Shown: one piece after another, positions 7,612 to 14,895 of the stretch
Layout: each line of letters begins with the position of its first letter
Position numbering within the stretch: position 1 is the stretch's first letter
Assembly: GCA_900546495.1 (NCBI GenBank)
Contig: URDN01000039.1
Location: 1-21,857, forward strand
From: an uncultured Lachnospiraceae bacterium
GTDB lineage: Bacteria; Bacillota; Clostridia; Lachnospirales; Lachnospiraceae
DNA length: 21,857 nucleotides
Reading direction: 5' to 3'
Notes under the pieces: generated by a model
What the model saw: only the letters and a program-made list of their open reading frames with translations
The model's database searches: none
What the model was told of the DNA's origin: nothing
Position numbers and translations under genes: made by a program

Positions 7612-7640
7612 ATTATAAATAGACCTATTTTTAAAGTCAA
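7612..7640 (-). promoter_or_regulatory. Sigma-A promoter of flr-chi
   Basis: On the minus strand, TTGACT (7640-7635) and TATAAT (7617-7612) are separated by 17 bp. This is a near-consensus promoter just downstream of the suf terminator. Confidence 0.8.
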
Positions 7641-7656
7641 ATGTACATTTTGCATC

Positions 7657-7687
7657 AAAAAACCCCGGCAACACACCGGGGTTTTTC
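7657..7687 (-). terminator. Terminator of the suf operon (bidirectional form)
   Basis: A perfect 11-bp stem AAAAACCCCGG/CCGGGGTTTTT (7658-7668, 7676-7686) has a 7-nt loop. On the minus strand it ends in a run of six T. It separates the suf transcript from the flr promoter. Confidence 0.92.
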
Positions 7688-7912
7688 AAATCTCGTATAT
7701 TTTTTAACAATATTATACGAAAACATTGCATGCATCCATTTTTGTTATGCAAAAAGTGGATTACTGTTTTCTTGTACAGATTTAAATACAAATTTTCTAT
7801 TCTCTTGCATTTTAATATAAAGAATTTTTTGTCAAAATCCTTGTCTCCCGCACCGCGTTTTGATTGGCGCAAAAATCATTTTCTTCCAGACAATGTCCCA
7901 CTCCCGGAATGT
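7688..7912 (-). other. Long 3' untranslated region after sufB-like gene
   Basis: About 225 nt lie between the stop and the terminator, with no gene seen. Two inverted repeats occur: 7693-7699/7714-7720 (7 bp) and 7734-7744/7750-7761 (11 bp, one bulge). Neither is followed by a T-run on the minus strand. Confidence 0.4.
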
Positions 7913-8833
7913 TTATCTCAGAAATCCATTGACGATCTGTTCCTCTGCTTCTTCCTCTGTCAGACCAAGCGTCATCAATTTAATAATCTGCTCTCCGGCA
8001 ATTTTTCCAATAGCAGCCTCATGGATCAGTGCTGCGTCCAGATCATTTGCCTCCAGCTGCGGAATTGCAAGGATTCTTGCCTTATCCATGATGATCGCAT
8101 CACACTCGGTATGACCGCTGCACGGTGCGTTTCCGATGATTCTGGAGTCAAATTTCTGATAGGAATTGTCCTTGGCTACCGAACGTGAAATAACATCTGC
8201 ACTGGCACCCTCTCCGTTTAAGCTGACAGAATATCCGCTGACTGCGCTCTGATCTCCATGAGTCATCAGACGCTCACGAACGACTAATTTTGCACCTGCG
8301 GCCAGTTCTGCCTTGGTATCACGAACGGTAGAATCCACACCTTTGATCTGAACCATTTCCATCTCCATGTAGCTTCCTTCTTCCATGTACACTTCCGTGC
8401 CAGGATTCAGGATACGTTTTCCTTTTCCGTCGCCCGCGCCGTAATGTTTTTCCACATATTTCACTTTTGCATTTTTTTCAATAAAGAAACGGTGGATACC
8501 GTCATGCTCTGCATCCTGATCGCCACAGTTGTCGATACCGCAGCCTGCCACGATAACTACGTCACTGCCCTCTCCGATATGGAAATCATTATAAACCATT
8601 TCCTTCATACCACTCTTGCTGAGTACAACCGGGATGTGTACACTCTCGTTTACCGTGCCCGGTTTGATGTAAATGTCGATACCACTGACATCTGTCTTGG
8701 ATACAATATCAATATTTGCTGTAGTATTTCTGGCTGCCATCTGACCGTTCGCACGGATGTTGTAAGCTCCTTCCGGAACGCCGTGCAGATCAGCGACTTC
8801 TGCCAGTAGTCTTTTCTGAATCTCATCCATCAT
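7913..8833 (-). CDS. sufB: Short SufB/SufD-family Fe-S cluster scaffold protein
   Basis: This is the scaffold subunit of a minimal SUF-type iron-sulfur assembly complex; with the ATPase encoded upstream it would bind nascent clusters in the cytosol. It is 306 residues, much shorter than E. coli SufB (about 495), and keeps mainly the C-terminal beta-helix and helical end. HTECDAII has C244, matching the functional cysteine of SufB. IHEAAIG (H271, E272) matches the conserved HEA site, and the end LTEEEAEEQIVNGFLR is typical. Other cysteines occur at C98, C103 and C238. It resembles the SmsB-type proteins proposed for minimal two-component systems. GAGG lies about nine bases before the first ATG; a second ATG follows at once. 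It lies 86 nt after sufC. Confidence 0.85.
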   Translation of the reverse strand: MMDEIQKRLLAEVADLHGVPEGAYNIRANGQMAARNTTANIDIVSKTDVSGIDIYIKPGTVNESVHIPVVLSKSGMKEMVYNDFHIGEGSDVVIVAGCGIDNCGDQDAEHDGIHRFFIEKNAKVKYVEKHYGAGDGKGKRILNPGTEVYMEEGSYMEMEMVQIKGVDSTVRDTKAELAAGAKLVVRERLMTHGDQSAVSGYSVSLNGEGASADVISRSVAKDNSYQKFDSRIIGNAPCSGHTECDAIIMDKARILAIPQLEANDLDAALIHEAAIGKIAGEQIIKLMTLGLTEEEAEEQIVNGFLR

Positions 8834-8919
8834 CTATCTATTCCTCGTTCTTTCCTGCATTTTATATACAAACTAAAATTCCACTAACAGTGTTAGTCTT
8901 TTATCTCCAATATAGATTT

Positions 8920-9651
8920 CTATTTGTTAAACTTGTCACACATATTGACGGCAGAAGATGTACCAAGTAACTGTGGCAGAATTTCTTCCTTCGGTCCGTG
9001 TTTTACAATCTGTCCGGCAGAAATTACAACAATTTCATCTGCAATATCAAGAATACGCTCCTGATGGGAAATAATCAGAATGGAACCGTCTTTTGTTTTT
9101 TCCTGCATGCGCTCAAATACCTGGATCAGGTTCTGGAAACTCCACAGATCAATACCTGCCTCCGGCTCGTCAAATACAGAAAGCTGTGTGCCTCTTGCCA
9201 GCACGGTAGCGATCTCGATACGTTTTAACTCACCACCGGAAAGGCTCGCATTTACCTCTCGATTGATGTAATCCTTTGCGCAGAGTCCTACTTCAGACAG
9301 ATACTGACAGGCATCTGCTGCACTCATTCTGCGTCCTGCCGCCATACGGATCAGATCCAGCACCTGGATTCCTTTGAATCGAACCGGCTGCTGAAAAGCA
9401 AAACTGATACCCATTTTTGCACGCTCGGTAATACTTTTTTCTGTAATGTCTTCTCCGTTAAATAAAATCTGACCGGAAGTTGGTTTCTCAATACCAACGA
9501 TCAGTTTGGCCAGGGTGGATTTACCACCGCCGTTTGGTCCTGTGATGACCACAAATTTGTTGTCGTCAATTTTCAGATTAATTCCTCTGATAATCTCTTT
9601 TTGTGCTTTTTCGTCTGATACTTCAAAAGACACATTTTTCAATTCCAGCAT
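8920..9651 (-). CDS. sufC: SufC-type ABC ATPase for Fe-S cluster assembly
   Basis: This cytosolic ABC ATPase powers cluster assembly on the SufB-like partner. The 243 residues have Walker A GPNGGGKST (38-46), Q-loop FQQPV (86-90), signature LSGGELKR (137-144), Walker B LSVFDEPEAGID (157-168) and H-loop ISHQ (194-197). SufC-specific features are FDEPEAGID and the FAFQQP stretch. It is the first gene of a two-gene operon. No sufS, sufU or sufD is seen nearby. The ribosome site is weak (GAGAG). No clear promoter or iron-responsive operator was recognised upstream. Confidence 0.92.
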   Translation of the reverse strand: MLELKNVSFEVSDEKAQKEIIRGINLKIDDNKFVVITGPNGGGKSTLAKLIVGIEKPTSGQILFNGEDITEKSITERAKMGISFAFQQPVRFKGIQVLDLIRMAAGRRMSAADACQYLSEVGLCAKDYINREVNASLSGGELKRIEIATVLARGTQLSVFDEPEAGIDLWSFQNLIQVFERMQEKTKDGSILIISHQERILDIADEIVVISAGQIVKHGPKEEILPQLLGTSSAVNMCDKFNK

Positions 9652-9968
9652 CTTGTTTCTCTCTTTCTGTTTTTTTAATCATTCAATTCCGTCTTTTTCA
9701 GAATTTTTTATTCCGATATTGGATTTTGGTTTTTATATCCTAGCGTTTCTCTTGGTTTTTCCATAAACGCAAAGAGCAGCGAAAAGACTTTTTTCCTTTC
9801 ACTGCTCATATTTTTCAATTCTCGTGTTTCTATTATGCATAATTTATACATTTTCCCGACTGCACCTATTTCATTTTTCTGTCTTTTCATAAAATACAGG
9901 TTCACAGGAAATGCATATGCAATAGTTTAATTCTCAGGTTAGCAGTTTTCCTGCTTGCATGACCTTTT
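9652..9968. other. Intergenic region upstream of sufC with a strong hairpin
   Basis: No convincing gene is present. A 13-bp stem (about 9774-9786 with 9795-9807, GAGCAG/CTGCTC at the base, wobbles included) is followed by ATATTTTTC on the plus strand and by TTTGCG on the minus strand. It could terminate the PspC transcript or form part of the suf leader. A minor AGCAG-GAAAA-CTGCT hairpin lies near 9942-9956. The promoter for sufC was not found. Confidence 0.4.
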
Positions 9969-10160
9969 CTAATCTAATGGTCTTCTCGGCATAATGATTG
10001 CTGCCAGAATATAGATCAGAAGTCCACTTCCTGCTGCAAATGCAAGTACTGCCCAGATCAGTCTGACGATGGTCGGATCAATACCAAGGAACTCTCCAAG
10101 ACCTCCACACACGCCACACAATACTTTGTTATCCTCTGATTTGTATAATTTTTTATTCAT
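9969..10160 (-). CDS. Small PspC-domain membrane protein
   Basis: This 63-residue protein is little more than one PspC domain. A short N-terminal stretch has LYKSEDNKVLCGVCGGLGEFLGIDPTIVR, trimmed here as the LCGVCGGLGEF and GIDPTIVR motifs. One hydrophobic helix follows (about 33-57, LIWAVLAFAAG through YILAAIIMP), ending in a basic MPRRP tail. PspC proteins are linked to envelope stress sensing, but stand-alone copies in Firmicutes have no firm role. GAGGG lies about eight bases before the ATG. It is monocistronic, lying between the suf operon and the CBM9-like gene. Confidence 0.88.
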   Translation of the reverse strand: MNKKLYKSEDNKVLCGVCGGLGEFLGIDPTIVRLIWAVLAFAAGSGLLIYILAAIIMPRRPLD

Positions 10161-10408
10161 TCTTTATCCCTCTTTTGATTTACCAACATACAGGTAAGCC
10201 CTGCATGGTTACTGAAAATCACCACGATTGCGAACAGATATATTTTACTATAGAAGTATTTTTTTCGCAAGAAGATTCTGTTTTTCTACGTTTCAGCTCT
10301 GGCTTTTTCATGCCAATCGCTCGTCAAGAAAAAATACCTGGGGACGCAATTTACGTTATGAAAATACAGCAAATACAAGTTGTAATATTCATTTTCGTTT
10401 TATACATA
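10161..10408. other. Intergenic region holding repeat copy B
   Basis: No gene is present. It contains the dispersed repeat core at 10315-10360. An imperfect inverted repeat GTATTTTTTTC / GAAAAAATAC (10256-10266 with 10328-10337) has a 61-nt loop. No clear promoter for the PspC gene was found. Confidence 0.5.
10315..10360 (-). repeat. Dispersed repeat core, copy B
   Basis: It shares AATCGCTCGT, AAGAAAAAATA, TGG-G, CGC and TTTACGTT-TGA with 5345-5392. Weaker similarity extends about 20 nt to the left (GGCTTTTTCATGCC against GTCTTTCCGGC). It lies about 50 nt past the stop of the CBM9-like gene, in the same orientation relative to that gene as copy A is to chi. Its left half does not mirror the right half as in copy A. 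Confidence 0.7.
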
Positions 10409-11017
10409 TTAAATTTTTTCCAATATCCCAGTTGAAAAGAATTCCGGTCGATGAAAATCCGGTTTCGGCACGTCTACCGGTGCATAACTTGCATAATGAA
10501 TCTGTTCGGCATTGCCACCTTCACATACCTTGTAAAAATTGCAGGCAATCTTTGTGCCGGATATCTGTGGAATCGGACCACCAATTTCTTCTAAAAGTTC
10601 TAACGGCAAAAAGAAACTGATTTTCCAGCAATTTTCTTCGATGACCGCCTGCGGCTGACAGATTCTAATCTGTTCTTCCGTGAAAAATGTCCGATCCGCA
10701 CGCTCTGTTCCATACTGCATCAGTGCTGCTCCGTTCGCATTCATTTCCACGTTTACATACAATGGCGTATGATCTGCCCAAAAGGATAAAAATGCCTCCA
10801 TTCCGCTGTCCAGACTCACCGGATCATTCATTTTGGTATAAGTCCGAAGCGGATCTTTTTCTTCACAGGTCATTTCTACCAGGAAACCATGTTCTTTCCA
10901 GCAGGCAATTTTTCCATATGTTATTGGAATGGTTTTTGTCCCCCATAAAAGATGTGTGATTTCAAATGTTTCACACCGTGCGAATTGGTCTTTTTTGTCT
11001 ATGATTTTTATATTCAT
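10409..11017 (-). CDS. Carbohydrate-binding family 9 (CBM9)-like protein
   Basis: This 202-residue protein looks like a single CBM9/DOMON-like beta-sandwich. Family-like segments are SLDSGMEAFLSFW near 70-80, PLYVNVEMNANGAAL (the Y-N-E-N-G core), ISFFLPLELL, and the closing CNFYKVCEG with ASYAPVDVPKPDFHRPEFF. Such domains bind sugar chain ends, but stand-alone cytosolic versions in Clostridia have no proven role. No signal peptide is seen. It starts only 3 nt after the stop of the upstream ATPase gene, with GGGGGA inside that gene, so it is co-transcribed and probably translationally coupled. No enzyme domain is present. Confidence 0.75.
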   Translation of the reverse strand: MNIKIIDKKDQFARCETFEITHLLWGTKTIPITYGKIACWKEHGFLVEMTCEEKDPLRTYTKMNDPVSLDSGMEAFLSFWADHTPLYVNVEMNANGAALMQYGTERADRTFFTEEQIRICQPQAVIEENCWKISFFLPLELLEEIGGPIPQISGTKIACNFYKVCEGGNAEQIHYASYAPVDVPKPDFHRPEFFSTGILEKI

Positions 11018-11020
11018 TCT

Positions 11021-12712
11021 CTATCGTCCCCCGATCAATACTTTTTTCCCCTCAAATGCAAATCCATAATGATGAATCTGCTCCGGTTTTATATGAAGTT
11101 CTGATAATTCCGCATCATACTGTTTTTCCTGAATCTGCATTAATGCCGCCTGCACTGTTTCCTGCAAGGACTCCTCTTCTTCCGGATCATGCACTTTGAA
11201 TTCCAGCACATATGCCTGTTCTGCGAAATCTCGCGGAATCAGCATCACATCGTATCTGCCATATCCGCTTTCCCGGTTGGATTTCAGCACATATCGGTCC
11301 CGAAGTTCTGCCAGCAATCCAAGTACAAATCCATGATAAAATCGTTCCGGCTGTGTCTTTCCCGATGGATGTCTCCCAGTATCAAAACTGCTGAATGTAA
11401 CCAGTGCCACATCATTCATATATACATTCATCTCTTTCAGATTTCCCTGCAGCAATGCCTGAACAAACGCATTATAATTACAATCTGAAGCAGAAAACCA
11501 ACCTTTAAACATTCCGGTAAACATTCCCAATGTTTCCAGATTTGTAATTTTCAGATGATACCACGGTTCCAGCAAAATGCCACGTTGTTCCACTTCCAGC
11601 ACTTTCAGATATCCACTGGCAAGTAGCAGACTCCAAATTGCATTTTTATCCTGCTGTAACTGTTCAAAAACAATCTGCTCATCAAAGGTAACCAAAATCT
11701 CTTTTTCCTGCAAAAGAGTTTCCATTTTTTCTTTAATATCCGTTGCCGATTGTTGGATCAGACTGTTGATCAGCGTGTTGGAACTGGTCGCCGCCCAATA
11801 TGCCCCGATCTTTTTTTTATCCAGATAATTTGTGATCGACCATGGATTATAAATATCCGTATGACTGCCAAATGTAAATCCATCATACCACTGTTTCACC
11901 AGTTCTTTTTTATCCGCCAGGCCAAATTCTTCCAATGCCTGAAATACTTCCTGTTCCGTGAAACCAAAATAAGTGGCATATTCCTCCGACGTTGTCGTAA
12001 TCACATTCAAATTATTCAGATCAGAAAAAATAGACTGCTTCGATACCCGTGTGATTCCTGTCAAAACTGCACGTTCCAGATATGGGTTTGATTTGAATGT
12101 CGCATTAAAAAGACTTCTCAAAAAAGAGGTAAACACATCCCAATATCCATGTACATAAGCCTCCTGCATTGGCGTATCATATTCGTCTAACAGCACGATC
12201 ACTTTTTTCCCATAATAGCGATACAGATACTGGCATAGTAAATTGATTGAAAATGAACTTTCCGCATCTTCCATATACATCGATACATTTCGATACATTG
12301 CTTTCTCATTTTCACTGAGCAGGTCTCCATCCAGCAAATAGCGGTGTTCCTCATATAAGCGTGCGATCTGCATATTGATCTGTTTTTTCACCTCTGATAA
12401 CTGATCTGCTTTCACTGCCGCAAAACTTAAGAAAAGTACCGGATACGTGCCCTGCAATCCCCGCCATTTTTCTTCGTTCCAGATAGAAAGGCCTTCAAAC
12501 AAATCTCCTCTGTCAGCATACTGATTTGAGAAAAAGCATTTCAGCATATCCATATTCAGAGTTTTTCCAAAACGTCGTGGACGCGTGATCAGTGTAATGT
12601 CATCCATGGATTCCCACCATGCACGGATCAGATCTGTCTTATCAATATAAAAACTATTCTGTTCTCTCAGACTCGCAAAATCCTGTTTTCCTATGCTGAC
12701 TGTTTTTGCCAT
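11021..12712 (-). CDS. AAA-ATPase-like / PD-(D/E)XK nuclease family protein
   Basis: This 563-residue protein belongs to the AAA-ATPase-like plus PDDEXK families common in gut Firmicutes and Bacteroidetes. Near the N-terminus, IGKQDFASLREQNSFYIDKT is followed by Walker A TRPRRFGKT (43-51). Walker B is VLLDEYDTPM (D176, E177), and a sensor-like segment is TGITRVSKQSIFSDLNN. The C-terminal nuclease-like site is D488 with E504-F-K506 (YVLEFKVHD). Its role is unproven; links to mobile or defence DNA functions are speculation. The start at 12712 is chosen because a good promoter lies just upstream at 12747-12775. A longer ATG at 12781 would lie before that promoter. The CBM9-like gene follows directly. 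Confidence 0.85.
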   Translation of the reverse strand: MAKTVSIGKQDFASLREQNSFYIDKTDLIRAWWESMDDITLITRPRRFGKTLNMDMLKCFFSNQYADRGDLFEGLSIWNEEKWRGLQGTYPVLFLSFAAVKADQLSEVKKQINMQIARLYEEHRYLLDGDLLSENEKAMYRNVSMYMEDAESSFSINLLCQYLYRYYGKKVIVLLDEYDTPMQEAYVHGYWDVFTSFLRSLFNATFKSNPYLERAVLTGITRVSKQSIFSDLNNLNVITTTSEEYATYFGFTEQEVFQALEEFGLADKKELVKQWYDGFTFGSHTDIYNPWSITNYLDKKKIGAYWAATSSNTLINSLIQQSATDIKEKMETLLQEKEILVTFDEQIVFEQLQQDKNAIWSLLLASGYLKVLEVEQRGILLEPWYHLKITNLETLGMFTGMFKGWFSASDCNYNAFVQALLQGNLKEMNVYMNDVALVTFSSFDTGRHPSGKTQPERFYHGFVLGLLAELRDRYVLKSNRESGYGRYDVMLIPRDFAEQAYVLEFKVHDPEEEESLQETVQAALMQIQEKQYDAELSELHIKPEQIHHYGFAFEGKKVLIGGR

Positions 12713-12746
12713 CTCAGCGCTGCACCTGCCTTTCTGTATTGTTATC

Positions 12747-12775
12747 AGTATAACATTGCGTTTCCAGAAACACAA
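12747..12775 (-). promoter_or_regulatory. Promoter of the ATPase-CBM9 operon
   Basis: On the minus strand, TTGTGT (12775-12770), a 17-bp spacer and TATACT (12752-12747) give a start about 28 nt before the ATG at 12712. Confidence 0.65.
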
Positions 12776-12929
12776 CGGCACATAGCAAAATATGTCCTAT
12801 AGTAAAATATCAAAATGTGCTATCACAACTTATATTCACATTAATCTCTTTTTAAATACATTTTCTACATTTTGCACATATCACAGAAAGGACATTTTTT
12901 CTATCAAACAGTAGAAAATCTCTTCCATT

Positions 12930-12958
12930 TTGCGTAGAATGGCATATTTTAACATAAT
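12930..12958 (+). promoter_or_regulatory. Promoter of the subtilisin-like protease gene
   Basis: TTGCGT (12930-12935), a 17-bp spacer and CATAAT (12953-12958) lie about 38 nt before the ATG. A 9-bp inverted repeat, ATTTTCTAC (12860-12868) and GTAGAAAAT (12911-12919), lies just upstream and may be a regulator site. Confidence 0.5.
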
Positions 12959-12995
12959 CTATAAGAATTAATTTTCAGGAAAGAGGTTCTCTCTC

Positions 12996-14894
12996 ATGAA
13001 CAATGAAAAATTAGAAAATATCCTGAATCTGGCTCTCAATGCCACACCGGAAGAACGTGAAAAATCTTTAGAATTAAATATTGGATATGATACTGCTTCC
13101 CGTAGTTGGGAAGTGATTGCGAAAGCCTCCGGTGGCTTTACATCGGTTGTGGAACTTTTTCCGCAGATTACGGTCAGACCGCTGTTAAATGGCTATGGTA
13201 TACTGACTGTTCCTGCGAATCTGCTGGATGCCTTGTCGGAACGCCCGGAAATTGAATACCTGGAAAAACCAAAGCGGCTCTTTTTTGCTGTCAATAGCGG
13301 GCGATCAGCTTCCTGTATCACGCCACTTCAGACGGCACCCATGGATAATCCGCCAAATAACACGTTCTCTCCATCCGCTTCATTCATAAATGCAGCGCCT
13401 TCTACGTTGCCGGATGATGTAACCGCACCTGCTCCGGAGCGGAATAACCTCTTCGGTTCCGGTATCATCACCGCCATCATCGACTCCGGCATTGACTACG
13501 CCCACCCGGATTTCTGCAACGCAGACGGCACCACTCGGATTCTTGAACTCTGGGATCAGAGTCTTGACCGCATTTTCACGCAAGCTGAAATCAACAAAGC
13601 CTTGCAGGCTCCCTCTTCTCAGCAACGTTACCAACTTGTCCCAAGCCGTGACCTGTCCGGCCACGGCACACACGTTGCCGGAATTGCTGCCGGAAACGGA
13701 CGTGCATCCAATGGTCAATATCGCGGTGTTGCTCCGCAAAGTTCCCTTCTGATCGTAAAGCTTGGCATTTCCGACCCAGATGGATTTCCCCGCACTACGG
13801 AACTAATGCGTGCGGTAGATTATGTCCTGCAAAAAGCGTTTTCATGGCAGATGCCTGTAGCCATTAACTTAAGTTTTGGCAACAATTATGGTTCCCATGA
13901 CGGAGCAAGCCTGCTGGAAACTTACCTTGATAATGTTTCTTCCTACTGGAAATCCTGCATTGTCACTGGTACTGGAAACGAAGGGGCTTCCCGCATTCAT
14001 ACTTCCGGTACATTTCTGCCAAATACTTCCAGAGCGATTGTCTCAAATACTACCAGAACATCTGCAACGGATATTTCCGAAACACCTGCAACAAATACTT
14101 CCAACCGCCTTTTCCCTGTTGCTATCCCGTTTTCGGTCAGCGATTATGAATCCGGTCTGAACCTTCAGCTCTGGAAATCCTACTCTGACGAAATTGAAAT
14201 CTCTCTACGGCATCCAAACGGCACCGTCATTGGACCGTTTCAGGAACAGCTTGGCACCTATCGATTTACCGCTGGGATGACCGAACTTCTGGTGTATTAC
14301 GGAAAGCCAAGTCCTTACAGCACCAGCCAGGAGATTTATCTGGATTTTATTCCCCGTGGGAATTATGTGGATGCAGGTCTCTGGGAACTGACACTTAATC
14401 CACGCCACATCAACGCTGGTTCCTATGACCTGTGGCTTCCGGGACAGTCCGTAATCGGCAGTGGCACCGGATTTCTCTACCCAACAGAAGAAACAACACT
14501 GACGATTCCATCCACCGCTTCTAAGGTCATTTCCGTCGGTGCTTACAATGCCGCTTTCAACACTTATGCGCCATTTTCCGGTCGTGGATTTACCCGAATG
14601 GAGCACCGGATCAAACCGGATCTTGCTGCTCCCGGCGTCAATATCATTTCTGCAGCCCCCGGCGGCGGTTATACTTCAAAAAGCGGTACTTCCATGGCAG
14701 CTCCTTTTGTCACCGGAAGTTGTGCTTTACTGATGGAATGGGGAATTTTACGTGGCAACGATCCCTATCTCTACGGTGAAAAAACAAAAGCATATCTGAT
14801 CCGGGGCACAAAAAAACTGCCTGCCTTCACGGAATACCCCAATCCCTATATCGGGTGGGGCACTCTGTGTGCGGCAGACAGCCTTCCAATTTAA
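12996..14894 (+). CDS. Subtilisin-like S8 serine protease, Csp-like
   Basis: This 632-residue S8 peptidase has an intact triad: D163 in IIDSGIDYAHPDF, H223 in SGHGTHVAG and S566 in SGTSMAAPFVTG, with oxyanion N328 in TGTGNEGAS. The first roughly 95 residues resemble a small propeptide-type domain. About 238 residues separate N328 from S566, against 66 in subtilisin, so there is an insertion of roughly 170 residues. This resembles the jelly-roll insertion of clostridial Csp germination proteases. No signal peptide is seen. Residues about 345-373 are a Ser/Thr/Asn-rich low-complexity stretch. A spore-germination role is possible but unproven, since many Lachnospiraceae carry several such genes. 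AGAGG lies nine bases before the ATG. The stop is 1 nt from the convergent glgP stop. Confidence 0.9.
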   Translation: MNNEKLENILNLALNATPEEREKSLELNIGYDTASRSWEVIAKASGGFTSVVELFPQITVRPLLNGYGILTVPANLLDALSERPEIEYLEKPKRLFFAVNSGRSASCITPLQTAPMDNPPNNTFSPSASFINAAPSTLPDDVTAPAPERNNLFGSGIITAIIDSGIDYAHPDFCNADGTTRILELWDQSLDRIFTQAEINKALQAPSSQQRYQLVPSRDLSGHGTHVAGIAAGNGRASNGQYRGVAPQSSLLIVKLGISDPDGFPRTTELMRAVDYVLQKAFSWQMPVAINLSFGNNYGSHDGASLLETYLDNVSSYWKSCIVTGTGNEGASRIHTSGTFLPNTSRAIVSNTTRTSATDISETPATNTSNRLFPVAIPFSVSDYESGLNLQLWKSYSDEIEISLRHPNGTVIGPFQEQLGTYRFTAGMTELLVYYGKPSPYSTSQEIYLDFIPRGNYVDAGLWELTLNPRHINAGSYDLWLPGQSVIGSGTGFLYPTEETTLTIPSTASKVISVGAYNAAFNTYAPFSGRGFTRMEHRIKPDLAAPGVNIISAAPGGGYTSKSGTSMAAPFVTGSCALLMEWGILRGNDPYLYGEKTKAYLIRGTKKLPAFTEYPNPYIGWGTLCAADSLPI

Positions 14895-14895
14895 A

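Noticed and set aside
9708..9905. A 65-codon minus-strand frame upstream of sufC
   Set aside because: There is no recognisable domain and no good ribosome site, and the strong hairpin at 9774-9807 lies within it. Not convincing as a gene.
12713..12781. Longer N-terminus for the AAA-ATPase starting at 12781
   Set aside because: That start lies upstream of the best promoter, and the added residues are not family-like.
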